64,000 nt of DNA from Chara braunii (GCA_003427395.1 BFEA01000179.1:500787-564786); one strand, 5' to 3'. Numbered from the stretch's first letter, positions 11,155 through 22,735 are shown. Numbers and translations are program-made. The notes: generated from the sequence alone by a model not told the origin.

Positions 11155-11823
11155 CATCGACCGCAAAATAAAGCGCAGCAGCAATTCAACACATTTTTCG
11201 TTTTTGCAACTCTACCGGTTCTCCACACTATGCTCTACTGGTAACTCTCATGAACCGGCTCCGAGATTTTTTCAGTGGCTGGGGGAGTGGTGGCTTCTTA
11301 GATCGAAACAACCATCAAGTTAGCATGACTAGGTAGGAAAGCTTTGTCTTTCTGTCACTTTTCACCAAACCAAGACCTCTACCGAACAAAGTGGCACACC
11401 GCCAGTTCCATTGTCAGCACGGGTCAGTCAATCTCTCTGCATGCTTCGCGTCAGCGAAGCGAACTTATTGTCAGCAAAGAGGCCAACCACCACCATTGCA
11501 AATGCACCGTCACAACTGAATGGGGTTGTGCACCACATCACCAATCAGGTCAGTTCCTCGCTCGTGCTGCACACACCCCGAGGCAATGGCTATGACCAAC
11601 TCTCCAGTGAAGTACTCAACCAAAGGACTAGGAGACCAATCAGATGTTTGACACAGGAATCAACCAAACCCCAGGAGCCCAGACAATTTGCCACATAATA
11701 TATATATATATATATATAATCCGCCACCAATATTAGGAGCCCTGACAATATACAAAAGTTCATCAGTCAAGCAGAGAGGTTCATCCACCTCTTTGAAATA
11801 AAAAAAAATGAAATCCTTTATTT
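11155..11823. other. unassigned sequence before the family A element
   Basis: No domain or LTR homology seen. It contains an AT run (about 11697-11718) and an A-rich stretch (11799-11823) directly before the 5' LTR. Short open frames overlap without support. Confidence 0.45.
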
Positions 11824-13010
11824 TAAAAGGGCCTTTACCCGATTCAGACCCTGTCTGACGAATGCAGCATAGTGGGGTCACTCGCCAGAGCCCAACTCGT
11901 GAAAGCAGATCAAAGGACATGTTCTCTGGGTCAAAAGTCACATCCTAGCTAAGTAAAAGTCAATGTCAAAGGTCATAGTTGTGCCCCTGGATGAACAGTT
12001 GCAATATTCAGATATGGGAGTCACATCTGTTCATCCAGGGGGTGTGCAAGTCATGTTTGTTCATGCAGGAGATGTGTCTGTACGTGCAGTATGTGTGTCT
12101 GTTCGTACAAAATATGTGTTTGTTCAGGTAGAAGTCAAAGGGTAGGTCCCAGTCCAGCCAGAGTCCGAAATTCAGGGCACATTCCTTGTCCAGCTAGATT
12201 CAGGGTCGAGGTCCAAAATTCAGGTAGAAGTCAAAGGGTAGGTCCCAGTCCAGCTAGATTCAGGGCAGAGGTCCGAAATTCAGGCCTGAAGGCCGCAGCA
12301 GCAGCAAACCCTGAGGGAAAGGTACTGGGACACACTCTACACAGCCTGGGACAGGGAAAGAGTCCTAAGGGAGGCTGATTCAGGCCCCGCCAGGCCATGC
12401 CATTAATATAAAGGAGCAGACCGGCCTCCCACACGGACAAAACTCCAGTAGCATCAATGTGTGGAAGTGTTGAAGGCACTTGTGCGCTAGCATGCAGAGG
12501 GAGAGCGCTGGCTTGATGCTGGGCAAGAGAGAGAGATGCTGAGCGTTGGCTTGTTGAAGCAGCCATAGCTGCGCCAGCCTGTGTTAGTAGTAGAAGTGAT
12601 AGAGTTAGTACATCAGTGAGTAATATTCAGAATAGATCCTCATGTGTTAGGGAGTGTGCATAGATGATGTGTGAGTAGAAGGAAGACCAGGGCTACTGCA
12701 TTGGGACAAAGCGAGAGAGAAAAGACATACAGAGAGAGAGAGAGAGGAAGAACAGAGGGGAGTGAAAGCTATGGTGACACTTACCTGATAAGCGTCATGC
12801 TCTGATGAGGGCAGAAGACTTGTGATCCTGTTCGGTGCTGTTCATTTTGTGAAAGACTCCCTTCATCTGGTTAATATAATTGAGCTGAGTTCCTTGGTCT
12901 CGTTCATCTCTCATTGAAGCTTTGTGTGAGCTATTGCGATTCTGTACAATGTGTGTGAATGTATGATATCTGGCGCACTCCAGCAAGTGATAACAGTCGG
13001 GTTCCTTGCA
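11824..13010 (+). mobile_element. 5' LTR of family A element
   Basis: Shares its whole length with the LTR at 19747-20862. It ends in CCTTGCA just before the primer-binding site. A TATA-like box lies at 12407-12413 and a GA run at about 12731. It is about 70 bases longer than the 3' LTR because of a local duplication near 12125-12260. The exact first base is uncertain: shared sequence starts at the aaaaggg word rather than at a clear TG. Confidence 0.88.
12407..12413 (+). promoter_or_regulatory. TATA-box-like TATAAAG in 5' LTR A
   Basis: Same conserved position as 10201-10207. In the 5' LTR this would drive the genomic RNA of the element. Motif-based inference. Confidence 0.45.
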
Positions 13011-13014
13011 AATT

Positions 13015-13026
13015 TGGTATCGGAGC
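13015..13026 (+). promoter_or_regulatory. primer-binding site (initiator Met-tRNA type), family A
   Basis: TGGTATCGGAGC starts five bases after the LTR end. It differs by one base from the plant initiator-methionine tRNA complement TGGTATCAGAGC, seen unchanged in families B and C. It marks the start of minus-strand DNA synthesis and fixes the 5' LTR boundary. Confidence 0.88.
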
Positions 13027-13840
13027 AAGTACTCGTTACTCTCACTGAGGCGCTGACATGAGTAAAGTCGGCGAGGGAGGTATGCTGGCTCGATGAATGC
13101 TGGCGATGGTGGAGAACTAAGAAGTGTGTGTTGAGGATTGGGATAAGGAGGGGGTAGCAGGCTGAAGAGGAAGGGGCTGAGGAGAGGTGTTTTACCTGCG
13201 CGTGGAGCGTGAAGCGATTAAGGAGCCTTCATTGACGTCTACAAGGAAGAGAAAAACCTCTTACCCCTTACCTGGCTGTGTGTGGAGTTGTGTCGAGTAC
13301 CTTCTTCTACCCCTCCTCTCTGGTGGTCGTTGCTGCTTCTGTCTGTCTACCTCTGGTCCGGTCTGAAGGTCAGGGAGTAAGAGTCTGGTCAAGTCAAAGT
13401 CGACATCAATACAGAGTCACCATCTGGTCCTACATCCCTGACATCTGGTCTGACGTCTGCGCTAAGTGGTAGGAGTAGGCTGTGGGTATGGTGGCAGATT
13501 GCCACGTCAGATAGCACATGAGTCATAAGGCACAAAGGTAAAGTTGACTTGCGAATGAAGTATCGCCTGTGCATCTGACATTGTGTAAACTCCAACTTGG
13601 TCCTGCACAGAAGACCAGTACGTTAGTTAAAAAGAAAAAGAGGAACAGAAATAGAAACAAGACAGGGCCAGACAAGTATAAGTACAACCAAGGCATATTG
13701 ACGTTGAAGACAGGCAGCAAGCAAAGTAAGAAAAAGTAAGAAAAAGAAAAAAGTTTTATTTCCTGAAATTCGTTATTTATCAGACAGCGACCTCCAGAGC
13801 TTGGAAAAAAAAAAAAAAAAACAGAGCATATCCCATCTAC
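13027..13840 (+). other. untranslated leader of family A element
   Basis: No convincing gene. It ends in an A-run (13804-13820) just before the gag start region. It probably holds packaging signals, as in other LTR elements; none can be pointed to. Confidence 0.5.
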
Positions 13841-16050
13841 GTGGCAGACAAGTCGGACAAAGGGGGAATTTTTACCTGGTGGGACAGCGGAGGGGTACCT
13901 GTGCTGCACCCCATCATGGACGACTACCCCATGCAAGGCATTATGACCCTCTCGGTGTTGATGGGCCCACTCTTCAGACTCTTCTTTCCCCTGGGCTTCG
14001 GGAGAGTTTGTAGCTCCCGTATGATGATGAGGTCAGGTACTGTAAAGCTAGGGCCTACGCCTGCAGAACAGGCTGAAGTGGAACGGCGACAGGCCGAAAA
14101 GAAAAAAGAGAAAGAAACAAAAAGGAAACAGAAGGAAGAAGAGATGAAGAAAATGAAAGAGGAAAGAGAAAAGTTAGAGAAAGAGATGAAGGAGAAAGAA
14201 AACTCCAGGTAGAGCTAAAGACAGTTGAAGAAGAAGAATAAGAAGGAGAAGAAGAAGAAAAAGAAGAAGAGAATGATGAAAGATTGCACAAGCGTCATAC
14301 AGAAAGAGGGAAAACCAGTAGTGTCGGTGGTATTATGATTGAGCTCGACCCCTTGAACTTGCTCGAACAGTTCGGATACAAGACTGTCATGGTGGTTGAG
14401 TCGGAGGAGGAGAGAAATGCATTTATTACAGAGCTAGCTACCATAACAGATCCTAAAGAAAAAGATCCCTTGATAGCGGAACGAAAAGCAGAACTGAATA
14501 ATAGGATGGTGACAGCAAAGAGACAGAAATTTGAAGAGAAAAAGAGATTCAAAGAGGAGGGGGAAAAGTTTCAAAGACAATTACAGGAACAGAAACAGCA
14601 ATAAGCGGCCGCGGATGCCCGCCTTACCCTCCTCACAGATACTCTCCTTCACACTAATGAACAACTTGCGGCGTTGACCAAGTCTGTGCAAAAGTTAAAG
14701 AATCACAAATTCGAATTTGAAGGAGTGTGGAACAACTTTCTGCAGCGGTCAGCGCACGAAGTTGACCAGCACATGTTCAGCTGCATACAAAAGTTGGATG
14801 AGCAGTTGGTTAAGAAATTGACAGATTCCGCCATGGCAAAGAAGGTGCTAGGAGGCGGCAGAGGAGACGGAGGAGACGGAGATGGAGATGGGGGAGACGG
14901 AGACAAAGACAAGAAACAAAAGGGGGTGATGCCAAATGAAGTGGGTCAGGTCAATAAAATTAAAGTTAAAATCCCATGGACATATAATGGTAAGAAAGAG
15001 CAAAGTGTGTTACACTGGATTGTCGCAGTCGAGTCGTATGTCTACGGACAACGCATTCCGTATTGGGACAGGGTGCTAATGGCAAGTTCGTGTATGGAGG
15101 GAGATGCCATGAGCTTCGCAATTTCCCTGCAGAAGGAAGCAGGTTGCGGGTCCATGGTAGAGTACTCCCAAAAAACCCGCATTGAAGATTTCTTTACAGC
15201 CATCCGAGAACGGTTTGAGGCCAAAAACTTAGCCCGCAGGACTGAGATGTTAGTTCTAAACCTCCCAGACAGAAAATGGAAAAACACCTCTGCGCTTAAA
15301 GCAACCATGGATGAACTCCTGCAATGCAATGAACATGGACTGACCCCTGCTCTACCCGACCCCCTTCTTACTCAGTTGTATCACCGTACAAAGGAAGAGG
15401 GGATGACCTACGAGAAGTTCAGCAAGATCGCTATAGATCACGCTGACTTCTTAGTTGAGGCCAATTATTGCCATTATTGGAAAGATCTACAAGCAGGGAA
15501 GAAATGGCAAAACCACACTATCTCAGGGTCTATACCTGGGAAAGACAGCCTCCTTCTGACCTTTGAAGAAGGAGGTGTCGAAACACTTTCTTGGGACCAA
15601 GTAGACTATGGTCTTGAGGAAGGACCCAGCGGTTCGGTAGCTCAGGAGGGGAGCTACGCGGCCGTTGCAGCCCGCGGGGGAGGGCGACAAGGAAGAGGAT
15701 GTGACCGAGGAAGAGGAGGCCGCGGACGTGGTGGAAGAGGATCCGACACCCAGAGGGGTGGTGGCGAAGGTAGCTACTACGAGGGAGGAAGGGGTAATGG
15801 TCCCTCGCAAGGTGGTCGTGGTTCTAATTTCACCTGGGGTAGAGGAAGAGGTGCTTGGTACGGGAACAAGGATAAGCCCTATCCGCCCCATCCAGGTCTT
15901 CCAAAAGGGGAGCCTTGGAAAAAGTTGGGGATAACTTAGCAAGTTTGGCAAGACAGGAAGAAAGTTTACCAATGCCTCAAGTGTGAGGACCCCAACCACA
16001 TTGTCCCTTATTGCCCTGACTACAAGGTAGCAAAAGGGAACAACCAGTAG
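13841..16050 (+). pseudogene. gag: gag of family A element (broken)
   Basis: The N-terminal frame (13841-14212) starts at an ATG after an A-rich tract and runs into a Lys/Glu coiled-coil-like stretch. The reading frame shifts between about 14212 and 14284 in GAA repeats. The main frame then continues with a TAA at 14602-14604 to a TAG at 15937-15939. It contains the retrotransposon-gag capsid-like region (WTYNGKKEQSVLHWIVAVES...), an acidic Gly/Asp spacer (GDGGDGDGDGGDGD) and a long Gly/Arg-rich RNA-binding tail (about 15650-15870). A CX2CX4HX4C zinc knuckle (CLKCEDPNHIVPYC) follows directly after the TAG in the same frame and ends at another TAG. The related copy at 9.2 kb has GAG at the first TAG, so this is a nonsense mutation. 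Role: particle protein that binds the element RNA. Confidence 0.87.
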
Positions 16051-16064
16051 AGGTCGCAGTTGCC

Positions 16065-16665
16065 TCTGCAGGGACTTCGGATGTTGAAAAACAGAAATCC
16101 TCTCATTCGAAGGTCCCAATGGCAGAAACTGAAGAGGTAGACAGTCCCCATCTAGTGCACTGTCCAAAAGTGGCAAACGTATGCATCTCTCTAGATGGAT
16201 CCCTCGTTGGCGTGGGTGATGAGTTGGCCGCTCGTCGCCAAGCCTGGACTGAAATGAAGAAACGCAAAGGACAGCTAATAATTGCAGATCTTGAAATTAA
16301 TAAAGTAAGAGTGGGAGGAATGATTGACAGCGGGTCGACACGCAGTTATATTAGCAAGAAAGGTTTGCAGAAACTGCGTCTTGGGCTGAAAGTAAAATAA
16401 TTGGATGAGCCCATTGTAAGTAAGTTAGCAAATAGTTCAGAGATTGTAATGGATCGATACGTCGAGGCGATACAAACATACTTTCGGCTCGAGGCAGAGG
16501 GGAAGGTGGAACGTGTTCTCCACTCTCTGACTCTCTTGGTGGAAGATAGTATGCCCTTTCATGTGTTGCTAGGCATAGATTGGGGGGAAGCTGCAAATGC
16601 GGATATGAAGTTCAGGGACCATGAGTGTTGACTCCCAAGTCCGCGAGGTGGAAAAAAGAAAATTC
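16065..16665 (+). pseudogene. aspartic protease domain, family A pol
   Basis: Continues from the gag-pol linker into a frame holding the retropepsin motif GGMIDSGSTRSYIS (about 16314-16355), with D-S-G intact, and the later MPFHVLLGIDWGEA block with the ILG-like flap partner. Stops interrupt it: TAA at 16398 (CAA in the minus copy at 8.8 kb) and TGA at 16629 (TGG in that copy). Cuts Gag-Pol into mature proteins in related elements. Confidence 0.85.
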
Positions 16666-17610
16666 GCTTGTTCCATGAATCAGGGGAAAAAAAAAGCTTG
16701 GCTCATTGTTGTATGAGTGCCCCCGCGTTCGCCCGTCATGTAAGGAAGTATAATCTATATGATCAAGTGTTTGCTACATATGTGCACCCAGTGAAAGAGG
16801 GTGAAGATAAGGAAGAGGCTAACCCCCCAAAAGTTGGGAAGATTCTGAAAGAATTCGCGGCAGAGGCCCCAAGCGGTGTAGTTGAGAGACCCATCAAACA
16901 CCGCATAGACATTATCCCAGGAAGTCAGATTCCTAAGGGACCCATCTACTGAATGTCACCAGAAGAGTAAGATGAACTGCGATCCCAACTTGATGAATTG
17001 CTGGAAAAGGGATGGATAAGGCCTAGTTCCTCACCCTATGGTGCGCCAGTGTTGTTTGTGCCTAAAAAGGATGGCGGGGTACGCATGTGCATAAATTATA
17101 GGAGGTGAAACGAGATAACTGTAAAAAACGCTGAGTCGTTACCGCGAATAGATGATTTGCTGGATCGTGTGGAAGGTTGCAAATACTTCACGAAAATTGA
17201 TCTGAAGTCCGGCTACCATCAGATTGAGGTAGAGCCGGAAGACCAATATAAAACTGCCTTCAGAACGAGGTACGGGCACTATGAGTTCGTAGGATTGCCC
17301 TTTGGTCTTACTAACGCACCTGCAACCTTCCAAAGAACAATGAATGAGTTTTTTCGTGAATGGCTTGACAAATTTGTTGTCGTTTATCTCGATGATATTT
17401 TGATTCTTAGTAAGAATTTGAATGAACATTGCGAGCACCTTCGACTTGTGCTAAATAAGTTAAGTGAAGCGAATCTAAAGATAAACCCAAAGAAGTGCGA
17501 TTGGGCCAAGCCTTAGGTTTTGTATTTAGGGCATGTACTTGATGGCGATGGAGTCAAAGCCGGAATACTAAAAAATTGCAGCAATTCGAGATTGGCCAAA
17601 CCCCCGCACT
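16666..17610 (+). pseudogene. reverse transcriptase domain, family A pol
   Basis: Same frame as the protease: [47 protein letters not shown], then [29 protein letters not shown] and the catalytic YLDD (17384-17395). Four stops fall between 16950 and 17110 and a TAG follows KKCDWAKP at about 17514. The frame then shifts near 17570 before the SFLGLANNYRKF connection. The catalytic aspartates are intact, so loss of function comes from stops, not from the active site. Confidence 0.9.
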
Positions 17611-18180
17611 TTGACTATTTTGCGGTCGTTCCTTGGGTTAGCCAACAACTATCGGAAGTTTGTTAACCACTTCACGATAATAGTTGCACCCCTTCGTAGA
17701 TTGCTTAAGAAAGAAACAATCTGGAAGTGGGATTCAGACTGCACAACTTCGTTTAAGCATCTAAAAAAGTGTCCGATTAACTATCCGGTTTTGAAGGTTG
17801 TCGACCCTTCTTTGCCCTTTGAGGTCACTACTGACGCAAGTCAATACGGGATAGGTGTTGTACTCCAGCAGGATGATGGGCATGGGTACAGACCTGTAGA
17901 ATTTATGTCTCGACGACTACCTAACGAGAACGTCGCCACTTCTACGTACGAGAGGGAGTTGTTTGCTCTCAGGGAAGCCCTTGATCATTGGCGACACTAT
18001 CTCTTAGGAAGGCACTTCAAAGTATACTCAAATCACGAGACACTTCGCTAGCTTAAGACGCAGGCCCGAATAACACCTAAGTTGACTAGGTGGGCCGCCG
18101 AAATTGACCAGTATGACTTTGAGTTAAAGCCAATCAAGGGTAAATATAATGTTGTCGTCAACGCATTGAGTCGAAGATCA
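17611..18180 (+). pseudogene. RNase H domain, family A pol
   Basis: Ty3-type RNase H directly after the RT connection: FEVTTDASQYGIG carries the first catalytic Asp, STYERELFALREALDHWRHYL the Glu helix, and KVYSNHETLR the third acidic position, changed here from Asp to Asn. The last site reads VNALSRR where relatives have ADALSRR (Asp to Asn). A TAG replaces Trp after HETLR. Two of four catalytic positions are therefore gone. Confidence 0.85.
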
Positions 18181-19706
18181 GATTTCTTTGGTGCCATTGT
18201 AACCTATTTAGATGTGGGCACCGATCTACAAGAAAGAATTAAGAATGCGTATTCCATTGATCCTGTCTATGGCGCTATGCTTAAACGTGTACAGGAAGCG
18301 CCAGCAGAGTTTCCTAACTATCGTGTGACACAAGGACTGTTGTTTGAAAGAACCAATGTGCATGATAGGCTTTGTATTCTGAATGTGGAAGATATTAAAA
18401 GTCTGATCTTAGGGGAGTGTCATGACACTGAAGGCCATTTAGGGTGGAAGAAGACATATGCGAACCTCTTGCGTTCTTACACCTGGCCTCGCATGAAACC
18501 TGATTGCATTGCGTATGTGCAGGGTTGTCAAGTGTGCCAAAAAAATAAGAGCACCACACAACCTCCCCTTGGTCTACTTTGCCTATTCCAACAGGTCCAA
18601 AAGATTCTGTGTCCATTGACTTTATGGACACCAAGGTAAGAAGTAGGAATGAAAAAATGCAAGTAATGGTAATCGTCGACAGGTTTAGTAAGTATGCTAT
18701 TTCTGTAGCATTGCCAGCGGAAGCAAAAACGGAACTGGTAATTCGGGAGTTATTTAACCATTGGGTAAAAAACTATGGAAATCCCTTGACAATTGTAAGT
18801 GACAGAGATACACTATACACGAGTGAACAATGACAACAACCAATGAACGTTTACGGCTCTAAGTTGACTATGTCATTAGGTAGGTATCCTGAGACGAACG
18901 GCCAAACTGAGCAAATGAACAAGATTTTGCAGCATACGCTGCGTATGTACATCCGTCCCCATCTGATTGACTGGGACAAGCATTTGCCCAAAGTTGCAAG
19001 TGTGTATAACAACTTTGTTCACCTATCTACATGCAAGACTCCGATGGAGTTACATTTGGGATAACGTCCACGCAGACCTATCAATTGTCTGAACCCGAAT
19101 CAAGTGCATAAGCTTCCACTAGGAGCAAGTGAGTTTGCTATACAATATCAAAAAGATATAGAGAAAGTGAAGGAAAATATAATAAAGGCATACCATCAAA
19201 TGATTGGGCAGGCGAATAAACACAGAAGACCTTCTCAATGTGATGTAGGTGATCTGGTATGGGTTAAGTCTAAAGAGTTTGTTCCTGAAGAGAACATATC
19301 CCAAAAGTTGTTGCCAGCCTACAGAGGACCATGGTAGGTTCTAGATGTGATAGGAGATGTGGATGAACCTTCTTATGCTATTGAGATTCCTCTGCACTTA
19401 CACACGTATCCAGTGTTCCAAGCCTCAAAGTTCTTACCTTGCGTGACCAATGAGCTATTTCCCAGTCGCAGATCGGTGATTCCTCCAAGTATAGATGGGA
19501 AGTATGACGTGGACAAGATTATTGCTGAGAGTACTGTTCAAACTGGACGTAGAGGCAGACCCCAACGACAATATAAAGTAAGATTTGCCTATCAGGACCC
19601 AAGTGAAGATCGCTGGTTTACAAGGGAAGAATTGATTGATTCTGCACCTCATATTGTATGTGCCTATGAACGAGCAAGAAGAGGAATAAGCATTATTGAT
19701 AGATGA
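18181..19706 (+). pseudogene. integrase with chromodomain-like tail, family A pol
   Basis: HHCC zinc finger (ECHDTEGHLGWKKT ... CQVCQ), a frameshift near 18580, then the DDE core: SIDFMDT (first Asp), TIVSDRD (second Asp) and YPETNGQTEQ (Glu). The C-terminal region has KHRRPSQCDVGDLVWVKS and LLPAYRGPW, then YPVFQASK and a chromodomain-like module (KYDVDKIIAES, GRPQRQYKVRF, RWFTREELIDSAPHIV). In-frame stops sit after TSEQ (about 18831), after MELHLG (19062) and after GPW (19335). It inserts the DNA copy into chromatin in live relatives. The catalytic triad is retained but the protein cannot be made whole. Confidence 0.9.
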
Positions 19707-19739
19707 AGGTTTTCCTAGAGGACTTCGAAACTAGGCCGG

Positions 19740-19753
19740 TGAGAGTAAAAGGG
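19740..19753 (+). promoter_or_regulatory. purine-rich tract before 3' LTR A
   Basis: Purine run GAGAGTAAAAGGG at the 3' LTR edge, the usual place of the plus-strand primer. The same sequence precedes the LTR at 9672. The boundary with the LTR is not sharply defined. Confidence 0.5.
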
Positions 19754-20552
19754 CCTTTACCTGATTCAGACCCTGTCTGACGAATGCAGCATAGTGAGGT
19801 CACTCGCCAGAGCCCAACTCGTGAAAGTAGATCAAAGGACATGTTCTCTGGGTCAAAAGTCACATCCTAGCTAAGTAAAAGTCAATGTCAAAGGTCAGAG
19901 TTGTGCCCCTGGATGAACAGTTGCAATATTCAGACATGGGAGTCACATCTGTTCATCTAGGGGGTGTGCAAGTCATATTTGTTCATGCAGGAGATGTGTC
20001 TGTACGTGCAGTATGTGTGTCTATTCGTATAAAATGTGTGTCTGTTCAGGTAGAAGTCAAAGGGTAGGTCCTAGTCCAGCCAGAGTCCAACAATCAGTCT
20101 AGATTCAGGGCAGAAGTCCGAAATTCTGGCCTGAAGGCCGCAGCAACAGCAAACCCTGAGGGAAAGGTACTGGGACACACTCTACACAGCCTGGGACAGG
20201 GAAAGAGTCCCAAGGGAGGGCCATGCCATTAATCTAAAGGAGCAGACCAGCCTCCCACACGGACATAACTCTAGTAGCATCAATGCGTGGAAGTGCTGAA
20301 GGCACTTGTGCGCTAGCATGCAGAGGGAGAGCGTTGGTTTGATGCTGGGCAAGAGAGAAAGATGTTGAGCGCTGGCTTGCTGAAGCATCCATAGCTGCGC
20401 CAACCTGTGTTAGTAGTAGAAATGATAGAGTTAGTACATCAGTGAGTTGTATTCATAGTAGATCCTCATGTGTCAGGGAGTGTGCATAAATGATGTGTGA
20501 GTAGAAGGAAGACCAGGGCTACTGCACTGGGACAAAGCGAGAGAGAAAAAAC

Positions 20553-20595
<43 letters not shown>

Positions 20596-20862
20596 GGACA
20601 GAGGGGAGTGAAAGCTATGGTGACACTTACCTGATAAGCGCCATGCTCTGATGAGGGCAGAAGACTTGTGATCCTGTTCGGCGCTGTTCATCTTGAACTT
20701 GTGAAAGACTCTCTTAATCTGGTTAATATAATTGAGCTGAGTTCCTTGGTCTCGTTCATCTCTCATTGAAGCTTTGTGTGAGCTATTGTGATTTTGTACA
20801 ATATGTGTGAATGTATGATATCTGGTGCACTCCAGCAAGTGATAACAGTCGGGTTCCTTGCA
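19747..20862 (+). mobile_element. 3' LTR of family A element
   Basis: Collinear with 11824-13010 and ends in the same CCTTGCA. It has an expanded GA run (20557-20592) and a mutated TATA position (TCTAAAG, about 20233). Family B copy 1 starts only eight bases later. The spacer ATTTGCTC begins like the primer-binding-site flank. Confidence 0.9.
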
Positions 20863-20870
20863 ATTTGCTC

Positions 20871-21409
20871 TGTGATGACCCGTCCAAACATGGACTGAAA
20901 CACACGACTGATTTTTGAGTTTTGCCCATAGACTGAATGCCTTGCTGAGTTTCCCGCCTGCTACTAAATCTGTGTGTGCACGCTTGCTGGACTGCATGTC
21001 TGTCTGAGTCCTGGTTGGCTTGAGTGTGTGTGTGGCCGTGCCTTTCTAAGTGTTGGTTGGCTTAAGTGTGTGTGTGGCCCGCAAGGGCACTTGCTCGTTC
21101 ATTGGGCCCTCAGGGCCGGTACTTACCTGTGGCTGTGACATTGAGGGATTGCAGCGGGAAAAACACTAAAGTAGCGGGTAGGCCGCTACCGCACCCAGAA
21201 GAGGTAGATGTGCGGGTACTGGAGGCCGAGCAGAAGAAGACAAAAGTGGCATTGTCTGTGCTGGTGTACATCGTCTTCTTCTTCTTTCTTACTTCTTCTT
21301 CTTCTTCTAATCCTCTCTCTCCTCTCAAGTTCATTCATTTATTTCTGCAATTGGACGACATCGTACTATCTGATGGATGTGTATCTCGAAATTGGTCAGG
21401 ATCATAACA
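20871..21409 (+). mobile_element. 5' LTR of family B copy 1, internally deleted (539 bp)
   Basis: The first ~390 and last ~150 bases match the 3' LTR, but about 721 bases are missing from the middle (equivalent to about 28825-29547). The junction word CATT is present at both deletion ends. It retains the CTTCTTCTTC polypyrimidine tract before the 3' edge. Confidence 0.9.
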
Positions 21410-21410
21410 T

Positions 21411-21422
21411 TGGTATCAGAGC
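21411..21422 (+). promoter_or_regulatory. primer-binding site, family B copy 1
   Basis: TGGTATCAGAGC, the exact complement to the 3' end of plant initiator-methionine tRNA, one base after the LTR end. Copy 2 has the same site at 40175-40186. Confidence 0.92.
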
Positions 21423-22735
21423 AGATTCTACTTGCTGGTGAGAGTTGACTTTGCTGCCCTAACCCTAACCTAAGTGGTTGAGGGCAACACTTAGGGTTAG
21501 GGTTGGATGTAAGGGAAGTGGGGCAGCGAGGCTAAGGGAAGCTACCCCCACCTGGTTAGGTCATGTGGGGTCGACATTGAACCTAACCAGGTTGCTTGAG
21601 AGTGAGATTAGGGTGGCGAGACATTTCAAGGAGACTTCATGCGGCAATTTGAGAGAGGCAACAGTGAGAGGCACTCGCACCTGGAATTTGAGGGTGGCGA
21701 GACATTTCAAGGGAGACACTTGGCAACTTATGGGTTGCCCTCAAGTAGGCGAGCTTGAGGGTCAGCGACCACTCAGCATCTATGGACTGCAAGTTGCTAC
21801 TTTGTTCTTCAGCATCGACGGGGGATCCGGCATTGCACTTTGGTGTTGGAGTCAGACCCTCCTAGGAGATAGGACACTAGTGTAGGCGTAGCGTTAGAGG
21901 GGTCAGGAGGATCACATGAGAGGGGGGTGAGTTCTATTCATCTCGAAGCTCAAGGCCACTCAGGTAAGTGTCGTGCACCGACGGGATGCCCGTGTATGTG
22001 TGCATGGTATGGATTGTCCTGCTGGGGTTACTCCTTTGTGGTCTTGATTGTGTGATTGAATGTGTGTGATCTACCTACTCATCTGATGGATGGAGAAACG
22101 AAGTATCTTGATTTGAATGCCGATTCTTTCTAAAGTGCTTTGTCTTTTCATCTCTGAATGGTTGTAGTCTGTAAGTTCTGCCGAAAGTTGAAATTTCGTT
22201 TTTCACTGCAGTGGAAATTGAACTGAGTCCATGTGGGACTCTTCTTGGTTGGGACCTGGTTGCGGCCTACGTGGGACCTCTGGGACCCAGTGGGACCGGG
22301 GTCAAACAAGAAGAGCCCTTTGGACCCAAATTTGTTAGGCATTAGTCCATTGTCTTCCTGACTGAGATACGGAGTTCATTCTTCTTGGATTATGACACCC
22401 ACTGCCGAGGGGATCTCGGCTGAGACGTTTCGCATGCTTTTGGTTGCACCGTCCGTGGCTTGACTCGCACCCTGTACGCCACTCAATTCTTCATTATTGC
22501 ATTTAGTCACTCGTTGTCTGATTTGCTGCACGGTCACGGCGCTGGTCAGACTGGACTCGAGAGGACCTCGTATGCAGTCTGATCAGACCGGGTCGCTGGA
22601 TCAGACCTCTCATGTGAATTTGTTCGTTTTTCTTTGGTTTGCTGCTCTCTAAGTCCAAATGAAATGCCGCTCCGGCTAGGAGTTCTACCTTCTCTTCTCT
22701 GAGTTTTTCAGTCTGTTTCTCTGAGTTCATTTCCG
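21423..22735 (+). other. leader of family B copy 1, with telomere-like hairpin
   Basis: A 1.3 kb untranslated leader, alignable with 40187-41512 of copy 2. Near its start, CCCTAACCCTAACC (21457-21470) can pair with TTAGGGTTAGGG (21491-21502), forming a stem of about 15 bp. No gene is recognised in the rest, which includes repeated GTGGGACC words around 22220-22310. Confidence 0.7.

Larger units (their letters stand above)
11824..20862 (+). mobile_element. Ty3/gypsy chromovirus-type element, family A (near full length, dead)
   Basis: Complete order of parts: 5' LTR (11824-13010), primer-binding site, about 0.8 kb leader, gag, zinc knuckle, protease, RT, RNase H, integrase, chromodomain-like tail, purine-rich tract, 3' LTR (19747-20862). 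The order PR-RT-RNaseH-INT and the C-terminal chromodomain-like region define a Ty3/gypsy chromovirus. The pol part carries more than ten stops and at least two frameshifts, so it is inactive. The LTRs differ by substitutions and by an insertion in the 5' LTR, where a phrase including 'gtagaagtcaaagggtaggt' is repeated, so the insertion is not recent. I could not find a convincing target-site duplication. Confidence 0.92.

Noticed and set aside
14055-14291. Serine/Phe-rich minus frame in gag A
   Set aside because: Antisense of a Lys/Glu coiled-coil stretch.
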